A stretch of 64,000 bases of DNA from Halopseudomonas laoshanensis (GTDB lineage: Bacteria > Pseudomonadota > Gammaproteobacteria > Pseudomonadales > Pseudomonadaceae): contig NZ_QOVF01000006.1 in NCBI RefSeq assembly GCF_008365385.1, forward strand, positions 94,285-158,284. The letters run 5' to 3'. The notes beneath the pieces are model-generated. The model worked only from the letters and a program-made list of their open reading frames with translations. It did no database searches and was not told the origin of the DNA. Below are positions 8,590 to 19,052 of this stretch, piece after piece (positions within the stretch are counted from its first letter, which is position 1; every line of letters begins with the position of its first letter). A program made the position numbers and the translations under genes.

Positions 8590-11500
8590 TTAGAGCGACG
8601 CGGGGCTATCAGGCTGGGGTGATTCAGGCTCTGGAGGCTTTTCGTCGAGCAATTGGCTGAGTACCTTTTTTTCAACTCCTGAGCTGGTGCGCAGATTGAT
8701 ATCCAGTTGGCGGAAGGCGATCTCAATGCCATTCTCCTCGAACAAGCGGTCAATTTCCCGGTTGATTTCATCGATAGCCATATTCCGGTCAATCAGCTCG
8801 CGCACGTGAATGCGCAATTCATGCTCAAGCGTGGAGTCACTGAAGTTGAGAAACAACACCAGCGGCTCGGGGTCCTTCAGTACCCGGGGGTTGCTGGTGG
8901 CCGCCTGCATCATCAGTTCCTTGGTTTTTGCCAGGTCAGAGCCGTAGGCCACGCCGACCTTGATGATCACCCGGGTAATGGTATCCGAGAGCGACCAGTT
9001 GATCAGGTGATCGGTCACGAAGGTCTTGTTCGGAACGATGATTTCCTTGCGGTCAAAGTCGGTGATGGTAGTGGCGCGAATACGTATGCGATTGACCGTC
9101 CCCGAGAGCTCTCCGATGGTCACCACATCGCCGATACGGATAGGCTTTTCAAACAGGATGATCAGACCGGACACGAAATTGGCGAAAATTTCCTGGAGGC
9201 CGAAACCCAGGCCGACACTGAGCGCCGCTACCAGCCATTGGAGCTTGTCCCAACTGACCCCAAGTGCGGACAGACCGCTGATAACACCGATACTGACGAT
9301 GATGTAGCTAAGCAACGTGGTTATGGCGTAGCTGCTGCCCTGTTCCAGCTTCATGCGCGACAGCACCAGAATCTCCAGCAGGCCGGGCAGGTTGCGCGCC
9401 AGCGTCACGGTGAAGACCACTATCAGCAGAGCTCCCAGTACGTCTCCGGCGGTCATCGCTGTGGTAGACGGATTTTCCGGCGTACCGCTGGCGTACTCCC
9501 ACAGGGTGACCGACTCCAGATAATAGGCCGCACTGACCAGATCGGACCAGACGAAATAGACCAAAATGCCAAACAGCACGAGAATGCCCAGCTTGGTCAG
9601 CCGTAGGGATTGTTGATTGATCTGCTGAATATCCATCTCGGGGATTTCGATCCCTGCTTCGTTCTCCTGGCCTTCACGGTTCTGCGCAGCTTCGCGCTTG
9701 GCCATCGCCCGTTGATAGGCCAGCCGGCGGCCGGCGACGCTCAGATTGCGCACCACGGTACCTTCTACCAGCATCCACAGCACTATCAGGTACAGCGTAT
9801 CGATAAAGCGATCGGCGAGCTTTGTCGAAGTGTAGTGATAGCCCCAGTAGGTCATGCCCGCCAGTGCCAAGGGCGTCAGCGTCAGCACCAGCATCGCGGT
9901 AAAGTGCAGCACTCGCGAGTTGTACAGCGGCTCGCTGCGCAACATCATCCGGCCCAGCAAGACGCAAAGTAGCAACATGCCGGCCATCATCATGAAGCGC
10001 CCGACCACGTCGTTGGTCTGCTGCTCAGGTATTTCCGCGTTCAGACTGATGATCAATACCACCGGCAACATGATCCAGGCGAGATTGCGGGTCAGCCTGT
10101 GCAGGCGATGCACCAGGTTGGCTTCCCAGCGAAAATGCCGCACAGCAATCCCTTTGGGGTCGAGCACGCGGTACAGCAGATGCAGAATGAACCAGGCGAT
10201 TGACAGTTTCAGCAGTGCGGCGCCAATCACCGGCATGCCTGCCTCATCGCTACGGCTCAGTAGCAGGCCCAGCGCTGCCAGCACCACCGGCACCGGCAGC
10301 ACTTTAAGCGCGCTCAGCGCAATCGCCTTGGGCGTGTGATAAACGGTATCGCGGCGGAAATGACCTACATCTTCGTTCAATGTGAAGAGTTTCTGTTTGA
10401 TTCTTTTACGGTACCCGGTATGTAACGCCACCAGCGCTGCCAGGACCAGCAGCCAGGGCCATTTTTCCTCCAGGGTAATAAACGCGTGCTTGGCCTGAGT
10501 AAGCAGTTCCATGTTCTTGAACTGTTGCTGCGCCTGCTCACCAAATGTCATCAGCCAGGCGCGGTCTATCCGCCGGTTGCTGGCAACCCAGAACAATCGG
10601 TCATCAATGGTTTGTCGGAGGTCGCCGCTCAACTGCTGCAACTGGCGTTGATTTATCTGTAATGTAATCGCCTGGCTTAGCAGAACGTTGATGTTGTTAC
10701 TGAGCTGGTCGACCAGGTTGATTCGGCTATCAATGACCAGTTGCATATCGTCACGCAGGTTCTCGCGCAAATCTTCCGGCACGCGGCCGAGCAATTCGTC
10801 GAGATAGGCTTGCGGCCTGCTCAATTCGTCACGCAGGCTGTTGAGTTCAAACTGGCGTAAACGCAAATCGGCTATCTGGTCGGCAACGCTGTTATCCAGC
10901 CGAACATCGGGTAGCGCGCGTTTTTGCTGATGGAGGATGCGCGAGAGCAGTACGCTGCCCTCCAGCACGTCGATCTGCTGCTCCAGCGCGCTGTCGATCT
11001 GGTTCATGCTTTCGATTTGTTGCAGCGTCTGGATATTCTTGCTGGTCAGCTCGCCGACGCGCGTGGTCGCGGCCAGCAGTTCTTCACTGAGGCGCTGGTT
11101 GAGGCCGCCCTGTTCGCGCAGCAGCTCGTTTTCGGTGGTTTCCAGTGCCTCAGTCGCTTCGCTGACAGTCTGTTCGGACTGGCTGCGACGTTTTTCGTTG
11201 ATCACTTCCTGAAGGATGCCGACTTCGCGCTCGATATCATCAATCTGTTGCTTGAGCAGATCGCGTTTCTGGGTAGCCAGATCCTGCAGCAGACTGTTGG
11301 CGCTCAACTGCCTGCGCATAAAGCGGTTGTTCAACTGCAGGCTTTCCTGTTCCGCGGTCAGCATACGCAGGTTGGCTTGGTTGATGCGGGTGTCCGGCTG
11401 GCGCTGCAATATGCGTATTTGCTCGACGATGGCCTGTTCGCGCGTCTGGTTAGCCGAGACTTGTGCCTGGGTACGTTCAGGCCGAGTCTGCGCTGCAATC

Positions 11501-11937
11501 AGGTCGCTGTTGACGCTGGTCAGGGTATTTTGCCAGGTGAACATCTGCCCGACTTTTTCGCCGAGCAGGTCCTCCAGGGAGCCCAGGTTCTGGCTGGTAA
11601 ATTGGCGGCGTACGCTATCGGAATCCTGCGCCCGCAAGTTCAACATCTGCTGGCGGGCGGCCCGTATTTTCTCCGGGGCCTGCTGTAGCTCCTCCTCGAG
11701 TTTTTTGGTGTCCTCCGCTAACTGCTTACTGCGCTCAAGGTAGGTCAGGGTGTTCTGATAGGCTTCCTGGAATTCGCGTTTTTCCGCGTCGGGCTGGGTG
11801 CTTTCGGCCAGGGTCTGAATTTCGGCCTGCAGGGATTCGATGGCGTTGTCGATTTCCGACTGGGCTACGGCATGACTGGCCAGGGCCCATTGCCCCAGAA
11901 GCAGGGCACAGCAAAACAGTTTAAGAAAACGCGGCAT
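8590..11937 (-). CDS. Large mechanosensitive channel, MscK/KefA type
   Basis: An 1115-residue protein with the MscK layout: signal peptide (residues 1-26, MPRFLKLFCCALLLGQ...), a long periplasmic coiled-coil region (about 27-480, rich in Gln, Glu and Leu), several membrane helices (about 490-870), and a C-terminal MscS domain (about 870-1085) with the pore helix and FEKPIRIGDVV, NRIRIRATTITDFDRKEI and FVTDHLINWSL motifs. It opens on membrane tension to release solutes during osmotic downshock. The C-terminus is a Pro/Glu/Ser tail. Named to family only, because Pseudomonas carries several MscK/YbiO-like paralogues. Confidence 0.88.
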   Translation of the reverse strand: MPRFLKLFCCALLLGQWALASHAVAQSEIDNAIESLQAEIQTLAESTQPDAEKREFQEAYQNTLTYLERSKQLAEDTKKLEEELQQAPEKIRAARQQMLNLRAQDSDSVRRQFTSQNLGSLEDLLGEKVGQMFTWQNTLTSVNSDLIAAQTRPERTQAQVSANQTREQAIVEQIRILQRQPDTRINQANLRMLTAEQESLQLNNRFMRRQLSANSLLQDLATQKRDLLKQQIDDIEREVGILQEVINEKRRSQSEQTVSEATEALETTENELLREQGGLNQRLSEELLAATTRVGELTSKNIQTLQQIESMNQIDSALEQQIDVLEGSVLLSRILHQQKRALPDVRLDNSVADQIADLRLRQFELNSLRDELSRPQAYLDELLGRVPEDLRENLRDDMQLVIDSRINLVDQLSNNINVLLSQAITLQINQRQLQQLSGDLRQTIDDRLFWVASNRRIDRAWLMTFGEQAQQQFKNMELLTQAKHAFITLEEKWPWLLVLAALVALHTGYRKRIKQKLFTLNEDVGHFRRDTVYHTPKAIALSALKVLPVPVVLAALGLLLSRSDEAGMPVIGAALLKLSIAWFILHLLYRVLDPKGIAVRHFRWEANLVHRLHRLTRNLAWIMLPVVLIISLNAEIPEQQTNDVVGRFMMMAGMLLLCVLLGRMMLRSEPLYNSRVLHFTAMLVLTLTPLALAGMTYWGYHYTSTKLADRFIDTLYLIVLWMLVEGTVVRNLSVAGRRLAYQRAMAKREAAQNREGQENEAGIEIPEMDIQQINQQSLRLTKLGILVLFGILVYFVWSDLVSAAYYLESVTLWEYASGTPENPSTTAMTAGDVLGALLIVVFTVTLARNLPGLLEILVLSRMKLEQGSSYAITTLLSYIIVSIGVISGLSALGVSWDKLQWLVAALSVGLGFGLQEIFANFVSGLIILFEKPIRIGDVVTIGELSGTVNRIRIRATTITDFDRKEIIVPNKTFVTDHLINWSLSDTITRVIIKVGVAYGSDLAKTKELMMQAATSNPRVLKDPEPLVLFLNFSDSTLEHELRIHVRELIDRNMAIDEINREIDRLFEENGIEIAFRQLDINLRTSSGVEKKVLSQLLDEKPPEPESPQPDSPASL

Positions 11938-12036
11938 GAAAAATGTCCAGAATGATCCTGTGCAGAAGGTTAGTCCTACCTGATGATATTGGGAAGCGGC
12001 TTTGGCCGAGCGTCAGGCAAACAGCCGCGCTGACAC

Positions 12037-12061
12037 AAAAAAGCCGCCCCGAAGGGCGGCT
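12037..12061 (-). terminator. Rho-independent terminator of the acyl-CoA dehydrogenase gene
   Basis: Stem AGCCGCCC (12042-12049) / GGGCGGCT (12054-12061) with a CGAA tetraloop, followed on the minus strand by six T (bases 12037-12042 are A). It lies 72 bp after the stop codon at 12134 and before the mscK start. Confidence 0.85.
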
Positions 12062-12133
12062 GTCAGCAAAGTACGAAGGAAAAGCTACGACGGATTACTA
12101 CGGTGGAAATTACGGCAAATTCCAAGGTCTGAC

Positions 12134-13936
12134 TCAGAACCAGTCGTTCTGCATTTCCAGGCAGGTATCGTCGCGATTTTCCAGAATGCTCAGCGCGTGA
12201 TGGCAGGCCGGTACTTCCCAGGTCAGGAAGAAACGCGCGGCTTGCAGCTTGCCACGATAGAAATCAGCGTCGCTGGCTTTGCCGTTGGCTAGTCCGCGCT
12301 CGGCGCAAACGGCTTGCTCCAGCCAGCGCCAGCCGATGACCATGTGCCCGAAGGTGTTCAGGTACAGCGCCGAGTTGGCCAGGGCCTGGTTGATCTTGCC
12401 CTGACCCATATCGCCCAGCAGCGCCATGGTGACCTTGCCGATATGCGCGTGCAGTTTTTCCAGCGGCTCGCGCAGTGCGTTCAGCGAGTCGTACTCACTG
12501 GCGCGGGCGCAAGTAGCTTGAATCAGGCTAGACAGTTGCTTGAGCGCAGCGCCGTTGTTCATTGCCACCTTACGGCCGAGCAGATCCAGCGACTGGATGC
12601 CGTGGGTGCCTTCGTGGATCGGGTTCAGACGGTTGTCACGGTAGTACTGCTCAACCGGATACTCGCGGGTATAACCGGCACCGCCAAGAATCTGAATCGC
12701 GTGCTCGTTAGCCTTGAGGCAGAACTCCGACGGCCAGGATTTGACGATGGGCGTCAGCAGATCCAGCAGTTCCAGCGCAGTGCGGCGCTGCTCCTCGGTC
12801 TCCAGGGTTTCAGTGTCGTCGAACAGGCGTGCGGCATACAAGCCCAGGTCAAAGGCGCCTTCCACGTAGGCCTTCTGCGTCAGCAACAGACGTTTGATGT
12901 CGGTGTGTTCGACGATCGCTACCTGAGCGGAGCTGGGGTCCTTGCCATCTGGCAGGCGGCCTTGTGGGCGATCGCGGGCGTATTCCAGCGAGTACAGGTA
13001 ACCGGCGTAGCCGAGCATGGTTGCGCCCATACCGACGCCGATACGTGCTTCGTTCATCATCTGAAACATGTAGCTCAAGCCCTGGTGCGGCTTACCTACG
13101 AGGTAACCTACGCACTCGCCTTTTTCGCCAAAGTTCAGCGCGGTTGAGGTTGTACCGCGCCAGCCCATCTTGTGGAACAGGCCTGCGAGGGCGACGTCAT
13201 TGCGTGCGCCGACACTGCCGTCATCATTGACCAGGAACTTGGGCACGATAAACAGCGAGATGCCTTTGACGCCCGGAGGCGCGTCGGGCAGCTTGGCCAG
13301 AACCATGTGCACGATGTTGTCTGACAGCGGGTGGTCGCCGCCGGAGATATACACCTTGTTGCCTTTCAGGCGGTAACTGCCATCTTCAGCGGGTTCTGCC
13401 TTGGTGCGGATATCCGACAGGGACGAGCCAGCGTGCGGCTCGGTCAGCGCCATGGTGCCGAAGAAGCGGCCCTCGATCATCGGCTGCAGGAAGCGTTGCT
13501 TCTGCTCGTCATTGCCGAAAGCTTCAATCAGGTTAGCCGCGCCCATGGTCAGCATCGCGTAGGAAGAGGTCGCGGCATTGGCGGACTGAAAATGCGCAAA
13601 GCAGGCTTGCGACAGCAGGTTGGGCATCTGCATGCCGCCCTGCTCGAAAGTGCGCGTGGCGTTCAGAAAGCCGGCTTCCAGGAAGGCATCGACCGCTGGC
13701 TTGATTTCTGGAATCAGTTCAGCCGCACCATCCACGTACTTGGGCTCGTTTTCGTCGCTTTTGCGGTTGTGCGGAGCGAAGTACTTGTCCGCGATGGTGC
13801 GTGCAGTGCCAATCGCCGCGTCGAACGTTTCACGGTTATGGTCAGCGAAGCGTGGGCGCTGGGTCAGACCTTCGGCATCTAGCACTTCGTACAGTTCGAA
13901 GGCCAGATTGCGGGAGTCGAGGAGTGTGTCGGTCAT
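12134..13936 (-). CDS. Acyl-CoA dehydrogenase with C-terminal extension domain
   Basis: A 600-residue flavoprotein of the long acyl-CoA dehydrogenase type (N-terminal helical, beta and C-terminal helical FAD-binding domains plus a roughly 120-residue C-terminal domain). Motifs: GTMALTEPHAGSSLSDIRT, YRLKGNKVYISGGDH, ARIGVGMGATMLGYAGYL, and the C-terminal AIQILGGAGYTREYPVEQYYRD with the glycine-rich FAD contacts. It oxidises an acyl-CoA to the enoyl-CoA and passes electrons to ETF. A clear paralogue with the same architecture lies at 21,949-23,754. Substrate chain length cannot be read from sequence. Confidence 0.92.
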   Translation of the reverse strand: MTDTLLDSRNLAFELYEVLDAEGLTQRPRFADHNRETFDAAIGTARTIADKYFAPHNRKSDENEPKYVDGAAELIPEIKPAVDAFLEAGFLNATRTFEQGGMQMPNLLSQACFAHFQSANAATSSYAMLTMGAANLIEAFGNDEQKQRFLQPMIEGRFFGTMALTEPHAGSSLSDIRTKAEPAEDGSYRLKGNKVYISGGDHPLSDNIVHMVLAKLPDAPPGVKGISLFIVPKFLVNDDGSVGARNDVALAGLFHKMGWRGTTSTALNFGEKGECVGYLVGKPHQGLSYMFQMMNEARIGVGMGATMLGYAGYLYSLEYARDRPQGRLPDGKDPSSAQVAIVEHTDIKRLLLTQKAYVEGAFDLGLYAARLFDDTETLETEEQRRTALELLDLLTPIVKSWPSEFCLKANEHAIQILGGAGYTREYPVEQYYRDNRLNPIHEGTHGIQSLDLLGRKVAMNNGAALKQLSSLIQATCARASEYDSLNALREPLEKLHAHIGKVTMALLGDMGQGKINQALANSALYLNTFGHMVIGWRWLEQAVCAERGLANGKASDADFYRGKLQAARFFLTWEVPACHHALSILENRDDTCLEMQNDWF

Positions 13937-14024
13937 GCTCGTTGCCTCTCAAAAAAGATGCGTTGCAGTGTATTCAGTCAAAAGGTGACTGGGAACGGCC
14001 ATTGATATCTCTTATACGGCCTGA

Positions 14025-15005
14025 TCAGAACAATCGGAGCAGCGGCTCATCCAGTGCGGCGCGCTGTTCGCGCAGCGTCAGTACCTGATCGGCCCAATAG
14101 CGCTCACTGGCAAACCAGGGGAAGTGCCGGGGGAACGCCGGATCGTCCCAGCGGCGGGCCAGCCAGGCGCTGTAATGCACCAGGCGCAGCGTGCGCAGGG
14201 ATTCGATCAGCGCCAGTTGCCGTGGATCGAAATCATAAAACTCATTATAGCCCTCCACCAGCTCGGCCAACTGCCCCTGGCGTTGGTTGTGATCGCCGGA
14301 CAGCATCATCCACAGATCCTGGATCGCGGGACCCTGACGGCAATCGTCCATATCCACCATATACAGGCTCTCGTCGCGCCAGAGCAGATTGCCGACATGC
14401 AGATCGCCGTGCAGGCGGATGGTGGAATAAGGATTGGCCTGCATGCGCTGATCGATCACCTGCATCAGATCATCGGCCACGGAGAAATACGCCGGGCGCA
14501 GATTTTCCGGGACTATGCCCGATTCGCGCAGCCAGGCCAGGCTGTCATGGCCGAAATTCTGCACCGTCAGTGTCGGCCGGTGCTTGAACGGCTTCATCGC
14601 ACCAACCGCATGCAGGCGGCCGAGCAGGCGGCCGAGCATCAATAAGTGATCAGGATTATCCAGTTCAGGCGCGCGACCGCCAAAGCGCTTGAACAGGCTG
14701 AAGCGAAAGCCGGCGAATTCGAACAAGGTGCGGCCGTCGATCTGCATCGGCGGGATAACCGGAATATCGCGGTCGGCCAGCTCCAGCGAATACTCATGTT
14801 CTTCGAGAATGGCTTCATCGCTCCAGCGGTCCGGGCGATAGAACTTGGCGATCAGAGGTTGTTCGCCTTCAATGCCAATCTGAAACACGCGATTCTCGTA
14901 GCTGTTCAGCGTCAGAGTGCGGGCATCGCTAAGAAACCCCAGCGATTCCACCGCATCCAGCACGGTGTCGGGGGTAAGCAGGGCAAAAGGATGTTGCGAG
15001 TCCAT
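14025..15005 (-). CDS. srkA: Stress response kinase SrkA (YihE/RdoA)
   Basis: A 326-residue aminoglycoside-phosphotransferase-fold serine/threonine kinase. NSYENRVFQI holds the nucleotide loop, LIAKFYRPDRW the ATP-binding lysine, RLHGDLHVGNLLW the catalytic aspartate loop and MVDMDDCRQGP the metal-binding aspartate. Length is near E. coli SrkA (328). SrkA counters programmed death after envelope or DNA stress in E. coli. It is about 88 bp upstream-adjacent to the acyl-CoA dehydrogenase start on the same strand, but no functional link is evident. Confidence 0.92.
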   Translation of the reverse strand: MDSQHPFALLTPDTVLDAVESLGFLSDARTLTLNSYENRVFQIGIEGEQPLIAKFYRPDRWSDEAILEEHEYSLELADRDIPVIPPMQIDGRTLFEFAGFRFSLFKRFGGRAPELDNPDHLLMLGRLLGRLHAVGAMKPFKHRPTLTVQNFGHDSLAWLRESGIVPENLRPAYFSVADDLMQVIDQRMQANPYSTIRLHGDLHVGNLLWRDESLYMVDMDDCRQGPAIQDLWMMLSGDHNQRQGQLAELVEGYNEFYDFDPRQLALIESLRTLRLVHYSAWLARRWDDPAFPRHFPWFASERYWADQVLTLREQRAALDEPLLRLF

Positions 15006-15137
15006 GGTAGCTCCGCCAGACCGAATTAGGCTGCCATGGTGTCACATCCCGGCACACTCGGGTAACGGCGCAATGTAACTGACTGTAGTAACAGCGGTAT
15101 TCCCGGTCCTTTAACGCGGCAAATAACCCGTCAGATA

Positions 15138-15872
15138 CTAGGGCGTTCTGGCCACGCACCAGACGCTCACGCTGTGCGCACCAGCCTGCAGCAAGGTATG
15201 AGCGGCCTCGTCGGCGGTGGCGCCGGTAGTCAATACGTCATCAATCAGCGCCAGATGCAGGCCAGCCACCTTGTCGGGTGCGGAACAGGCGAACGCGCCC
15301 CTGAGGTTGTGTTTGCGTTGCTGCGCGGTAAGGCCTTGCTGGGTGTGGGTAGCTTGCACCCGCTTGAGCGCCGAGCTTAGCAAGGGGCAGGCTAATGCTC
15401 GCGCTATGGGTCGAGCCAACTCCAGGGCCTGATTGAAGCCGCGTTGCGCCTGGCGTTGGCGATACAAAGGCATGGGGATCAGCGCGTCCGGCAAAGCGTG
15501 CTGCTGTTCCTGATACGCATAGGTGACGTAATCGGTTAACAGGTGCGCGAGAAGGCGACCGTAAATCAGTTGGTTGTGGTACTTGAAGGCGGGCACCAGA
15601 CTATCCAGCGGAAAACGGTAGAGAAACGGACAAATCACCTGCGAATAAGCCGGGGGATGCTGCTGGCACTTCCCGCAGAGCTGGCCGGCAAAAGGCAGCG
15701 GCAAGGCGCATTGGCGGCAGCGTGTACCGAGCCAGGGCAGATCGCGTCGGCAGGGCTCGCACAGCCCTTGTTGAACAGAAGCGCGATGATCAGTCGAGTT
15801 GCCACTCAGGCATAAAAGACAATGGCTCGACTGGTCATTATTTAGCCAGTTGTAAACCTTGGCGATTTGCAA
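15138..15872 (-). CDS. ComF-family phosphoribosyltransferase-like protein
   Basis: A 244-residue ComF protein, linked to DNA uptake and natural transformation in competent bacteria. The N-terminal half has four CxxC pairs (CLLC, CEPC, CRQC, CGKC) forming zinc-binding sites; the C-terminal half is a PRTase-like fold with the PRPP loop ALIDDVLTTGATADEAA and RGFNQALELA. Divergent from bioB, an arrangement typical of Pseudomonas, so its promoter region overlaps that of the biotin operon. Confidence 0.9.
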   Translation of the reverse strand: MQIAKVYNWLNNDQSSHCLLCLSGNSTDHRASVQQGLCEPCRRDLPWLGTRCRQCALPLPFAGQLCGKCQQHPPAYSQVICPFLYRFPLDSLVPAFKYHNQLIYGRLLAHLLTDYVTYAYQEQQHALPDALIPMPLYRQRQAQRGFNQALELARPIARALACPLLSSALKRVQATHTQQGLTAQQRKHNLRGAFACSAPDKVAGLHLALIDDVLTTGATADEAAHTLLQAGAHSVSVWCVARTP

Positions 15873-15875
15873 TGG

Positions 15876-15903
15876 TTGACAGCCTCCCTGCCGTCGCTAT
15901 CAT
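15876..15903 (+). promoter_or_regulatory. Sigma-70 promoter of the biotin operon
   Basis: Perfect -35 box TTGACA (15876-15881), 16-base spacer, and -10 box TATCAT (15898-15903), pointing at bioB whose ATG is 55 bases further on. It overlaps the comF start codon. I do not see a convincing BirA operator palindrome, so the mode of biotin control is open. Confidence 0.75.
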
Positions 15904-15957
15904 GCGTGCATAGCTTAAATATAGATGGTTGTTCATCCCTATTTCAGGATTCTATTC

Positions 15958-17019
15958 ATGACAGTTTCATCCTTGACCACCTCCGTCACCCGTCATAACT
16001 GGAAGCCAGCCGAAGTGCTGGCGCTGTTTCGCCAGCCCTTCAATGATTTGATGTTCCAGGCGCAAACCGTACACCGCCAACACTTCGATGCCAACCGGGT
16101 GCAGGTTTCAACCCTGTTGTCGATCAAGACCGGTGCCTGTCCGGAAGACTGCAAGTACTGCCCGCAGTCGGGTCACTACAACACCGGGCTGGACAAGGAA
16201 AAGCTGCTGGAAGTGCAGAAGGTCCTGGATGAAGCCGTCGCCGCCAAAGCCATTGGCGCAACCCGCTTCTGCATGGGCGCGGCCTGGAAGCACCCGTCTG
16301 ACAAGGACATGCCCTACGTCCTGGAAATGGTCAAAGGCGTGCGCAAGCTCGGCCTGGAGACCTGCATGACCCTGGGCAAGTTGACCAAGGAACAGACGCG
16401 CGAGCTGGCTGAAGCCGGGTTGGATTACTACAACCACAATCTGGACACCTCGCCAGAGTTCTACGGCAATATCATTACCACCCGCACCTTCGGCGACCGC
16501 CTGGAGACACTGTCTTACGTGCGCGACGCCGGCATGAAGATCTGTTCGGGCGGTATTCTCGGCATGGGTGAGTCGCTGGAAGACCGCGCCGGCCTGCTGA
16601 TCCAACTGGCCAATCTGCCTGAGCACCCGGAAAGCGTGCCGATCAACATGCTGGTCAAGGTCAAGGGCACCCCGCTGGAAAACGAAGCCGATGTTGATCC
16701 CTTCGATTTCATTCGCACCTTGGCCGTGGCGCGAATCATGATGCCAAAATCCCATGTGCGCCTGTCCGCTGGCCGTGAGCAGATGAACGAACAAACCCAG
16801 GCCCTGGCGTTCTTCGCTGGCGCCAATTCGATCTTCTACGGCGATCGTTTGCTGACCACGTCCAACCCGCAGGCCGAGAAGGACATGCGTCTGTTCGACC
16901 GCCTGGGCATCAAGCCTGAAGAGCGTGAAGAGCATGACGACGAGGTTCACCAGGCGGCCATCGAGCAGGCGCTGGTTGAACAGCGCGACAGTGAAATGTT
17001 CGTGAATGCGGCGGGCTGA
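15958..17019 (+). CDS. bioB: Biotin synthase BioB
   Basis: A 353-residue radical-SAM enzyme that inserts sulfur into dethiobiotin, the last step of biotin synthesis. Cys61, Cys65 and Cys68 in [11 protein letters not shown] bind the [4Fe-4S] cluster that cleaves SAM; conserved Cys residues further on ([25 protein letters not shown]) and the [13 protein letters not shown] motif belong to the core barrel and [2Fe-2S] site. The ORF is open from 15,925 but the ATG at 15,958 follows an AGGA ribosome site and starts at the family N-terminus. First gene of bioBFHCD. Confidence 0.98.
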   Translation: MTVSSLTTSVTRHNWKPAEVLALFRQPFNDLMFQAQTVHRQHFDANRVQVSTLLSIKTGACPEDCKYCPQSGHYNTGLDKEKLLEVQKVLDEAVAAKAIGATRFCMGAAWKHPSDKDMPYVLEMVKGVRKLGLETCMTLGKLTKEQTRELAEAGLDYYNHNLDTSPEFYGNIITTRTFGDRLETLSYVRDAGMKICSGGILGMGESLEDRAGLLIQLANLPEHPESVPINMLVKVKGTPLENEADVDPFDFIRTLAVARIMMPKSHVRLSAGREQMNEQTQALAFFAGANSIFYGDRLLTTSNPQAEKDMRLFDRLGIKPEEREEHDDEVHQAAIEQALVEQRDSEMFVNAAG

Positions 17020-17110
17020 TTAACCGCAGCAGCAAGCTTTCAGCGACGAGCGGCAAGCCGCGGGTGCCTTCAACACCCTCGGCCTGTCATCTTCTCAATC
17101 GGTAATATGC

Positions 17111-17133
17111 GCCGCCAGCTTCAAGCTGGCGGC
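17111..17133. repeat. Palindrome between bioB and bioF
   Basis: Inverted repeat GCCGCCAGC (17111-17119) / GCTGGCGGC (17125-17133) around TTCAA, giving a strong hairpin 20 bases before the bioF start. An additional CGGCAAGCCG stretch lies near 17,050. The words match the dispersed palindromes near 3,821, 28,150 and 42,315. It may attenuate read-through into bioF or stabilise the bioB message. Confidence 0.55.
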
Positions 17134-17152
17134 TAGCAGTTGCGTGAGCCCT

Positions 17153-18343
17153 ATGTCCTTCAATCTGTCATCCCGTCTCGCTGAGCGCCGTGCGGCTCAT
17201 TTGTACCGGCAGCGCCCGCTGCTGGAGTCACCTCAGGGCGTGCGGGTGGTGGTGGATGGTCAGCCGCTGCTGGCGTTCTGCAATAACGACTACCTCGGCC
17301 TGGCCAGTCATCCGGCGGTGATCGAAGCCTTTGCCGAGGGCGCGCGTCGTTGGGGTGTGGGCGGCGGTGCCTCGCACCTGGTGGTTGGCCATAGCCAGCC
17401 GCATCATGAACTGGAAGAGGCGCTGGCCGAGTTTACCGGCCGGCCGCGAGCGCTACTCATGTCCAGCGGTTACATGGCCAACCTGGGTGCAGTCACTGCG
17501 TTAGCGGGGCAGGGCGATACGGTCCTGGAAGACCGGCTCAATCATGCGTCACTGCTGGATGCCGGCCTGCTCAGCGGGGCACGGTTTTCGCGCTATCTGC
17601 ACAACGATATGAATAGTCTTGCCAGTCGGCTCGACAAATCGCAAGGCAATACCCTGGTGATCACCGACGGCGTATTCAGCATGGACGGGGACCTGGCAGA
17701 GCTGCCGGGTGTGTGTGCGACTGCTGCCGAGCGGGGGGCTTGGGTGATGGTCGACGACGCACACGGCTTCGGCTGCCTGGGCAACAATGGCGGTGGGATC
17801 GTCGAGCATTTCGGTCTCAGTGTGGAGCAGGTACCGGTATTGATCGGCACCCTCGGCAAGGCTTTCGGTACTGCTGGCGCCTTTGTGGCGGGTAGTGAGG
17901 AGTTGATCGAGACCCTTATCCAGTTCGCCCGGCCCTATATTTACACCACCAGTCAGCCGCCGGCAGTTGCCTGCGCCACGCTGCGCAGCCTGCAATTGCT
18001 TCAGGGTGAACATTGGCGCCGGGAGCGGCTGGCGCAATTGATTGCGCAGTTCCGTATTGGTGTGGCCGATATCGGCCTTGAGTTGATGAACAGTCCCACA
18101 CCGATCCAACCGATTCTGGTCGGTAGCAGCGAGCGTGCTATGGCGCTCTCGGCAGCACTGCGTGAACAGGGCATTCTCGTCACCGCCATCCGCCCGCCTA
18201 CCGTGCCGCGGGGCACCGCGCGGCTACGCGTGACCCTCAGCGCTGCGCACACTGAAAACGACGTTAACCAGTTACTGGACGCCTTGAAACGCGCCGTGGC
18301 GCAGCTACCCGTGACGCAATCATCCGAGGCTCATGATGCCTGA
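17153..18343 (+). CDS. bioF: 8-amino-7-oxononanoate synthase BioF
   Basis: A 396-residue PLP enzyme joining pimeloyl-ACP (or -CoA) and alanine. Seen: [23 protein letters not shown], the aspartate pair [10 protein letters not shown], and the PLP lysine in [15 protein letters not shown] three codons upstream (17144) is possible, but ATG at 17153 gives the usual N-terminus. Its 3' end overlaps the bioH start by 8 bases, so translation is probably coupled. Confidence 0.97.
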   Translation: MSFNLSSRLAERRAAHLYRQRPLLESPQGVRVVVDGQPLLAFCNNDYLGLASHPAVIEAFAEGARRWGVGGGASHLVVGHSQPHHELEEALAEFTGRPRALLMSSGYMANLGAVTALAGQGDTVLEDRLNHASLLDAGLLSGARFSRYLHNDMNSLASRLDKSQGNTLVITDGVFSMDGDLAELPGVCATAAERGAWVMVDDAHGFGCLGNNGGGIVEHFGLSVEQVPVLIGTLGKAFGTAGAFVAGSEELIETLIQFARPYIYTTSQPPAVACATLRSLQLLQGEHWRRERLAQLIAQFRIGVADIGLELMNSPTPIQPILVGSSERAMALSAALREQGILVTAIRPPTVPRGTARLRVTLSAAHTENDVNQLLDALKRAVAQLPVTQSSEAHDA

Positions 18344-19052
18344 CATTACGCTTTTACCTGGCTGGGCTCTTTCCCAGGAGGCCATGCAGCCACTGGCCGA
18401 TGCATTGACTCCAGCGCTTCCCGGCTGGCAGGTCGGCACGCAGGGAATGCCGGCGCTGCAACTGTCGACGCTGGAAACCGATCTGGCAGCTTTGGCTGAA
18501 CAGTTGCCGGCGGGGGTGCTCGTAGGTTGGTCGTTGGGTGGCATGCTCGCGGTGCAATTACAGCGGCGTTTCCCCGAGCGTTTCAGTCACGTGGTGACTA
18601 TCGCCAGTAATGGCTGTTTTGTGGTGCGTAAGGATTGGCCCGCGGCCATGCCAGCCGAGACGTTCAAGACATTCCTGAATGATTTCCGCATTCAGCCTGA
18701 AAAAATACTCAAACGTTTTGCCCTGCTGGTGGCTCAGGGCAGCGAGCAACCACGCGCCCTGGCACAAAAGCTCGAATGGGATGACGCCGATGCGGACCAG
18801 CGGCTGCATGCGCTGGCCTTGCTCGGTGTGCTGGACAGTCGCGCGGCGCTGAAAGCCTCGGCTGCATCCAGCCTTCACTGCTTCGGCGGGCAGGATGCGC
18901 TGGTACCCGCTGCGGCGGCGCAGGCGCTTGAAGACCTGCAACCCCTTGTGCAGGTCGCAGTTCACGCTCATGCCAGCCATGCGCTCCCTCTGGAGCAGCC
19001 AGAGTGGCTGGCCGAGCACATCGCCGCGTTTTTGGTTCGGCTATATGACTGA
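18336..19052 (+). CDS. bioH: Pimeloyl-ACP methyl ester esterase BioH
   Basis: A 238-residue alpha/beta hydrolase that removes the methyl group from pimeloyl-ACP methyl ester, ending the BioC-BioH detour through fatty acid synthesis. [12 protein letters not shown] is the oxyanion region, GWSLGGML the nucleophile elbow, FGGQDALVP the acid turn and [12 protein letters not shown] the histidine. Two adjacent ATGs (18333, 18336); the second has better spacing to GAGG at 18326-18329. Overlaps bioF upstream and bioC downstream. Confidence 0.95.
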   Translation: MPDITLLPGWALSQEAMQPLADALTPALPGWQVGTQGMPALQLSTLETDLAALAEQLPAGVLVGWSLGGMLAVQLQRRFPERFSHVVTIASNGCFVVRKDWPAAMPAETFKTFLNDFRIQPEKILKRFALLVAQGSEQPRALAQKLEWDDADADQRLHALALLGVLDSRAALKASAASSLHCFGGQDALVPAAAAQALEDLQPLVQVAVHAHASHALPLEQPEWLAEHIAAFLVRLYD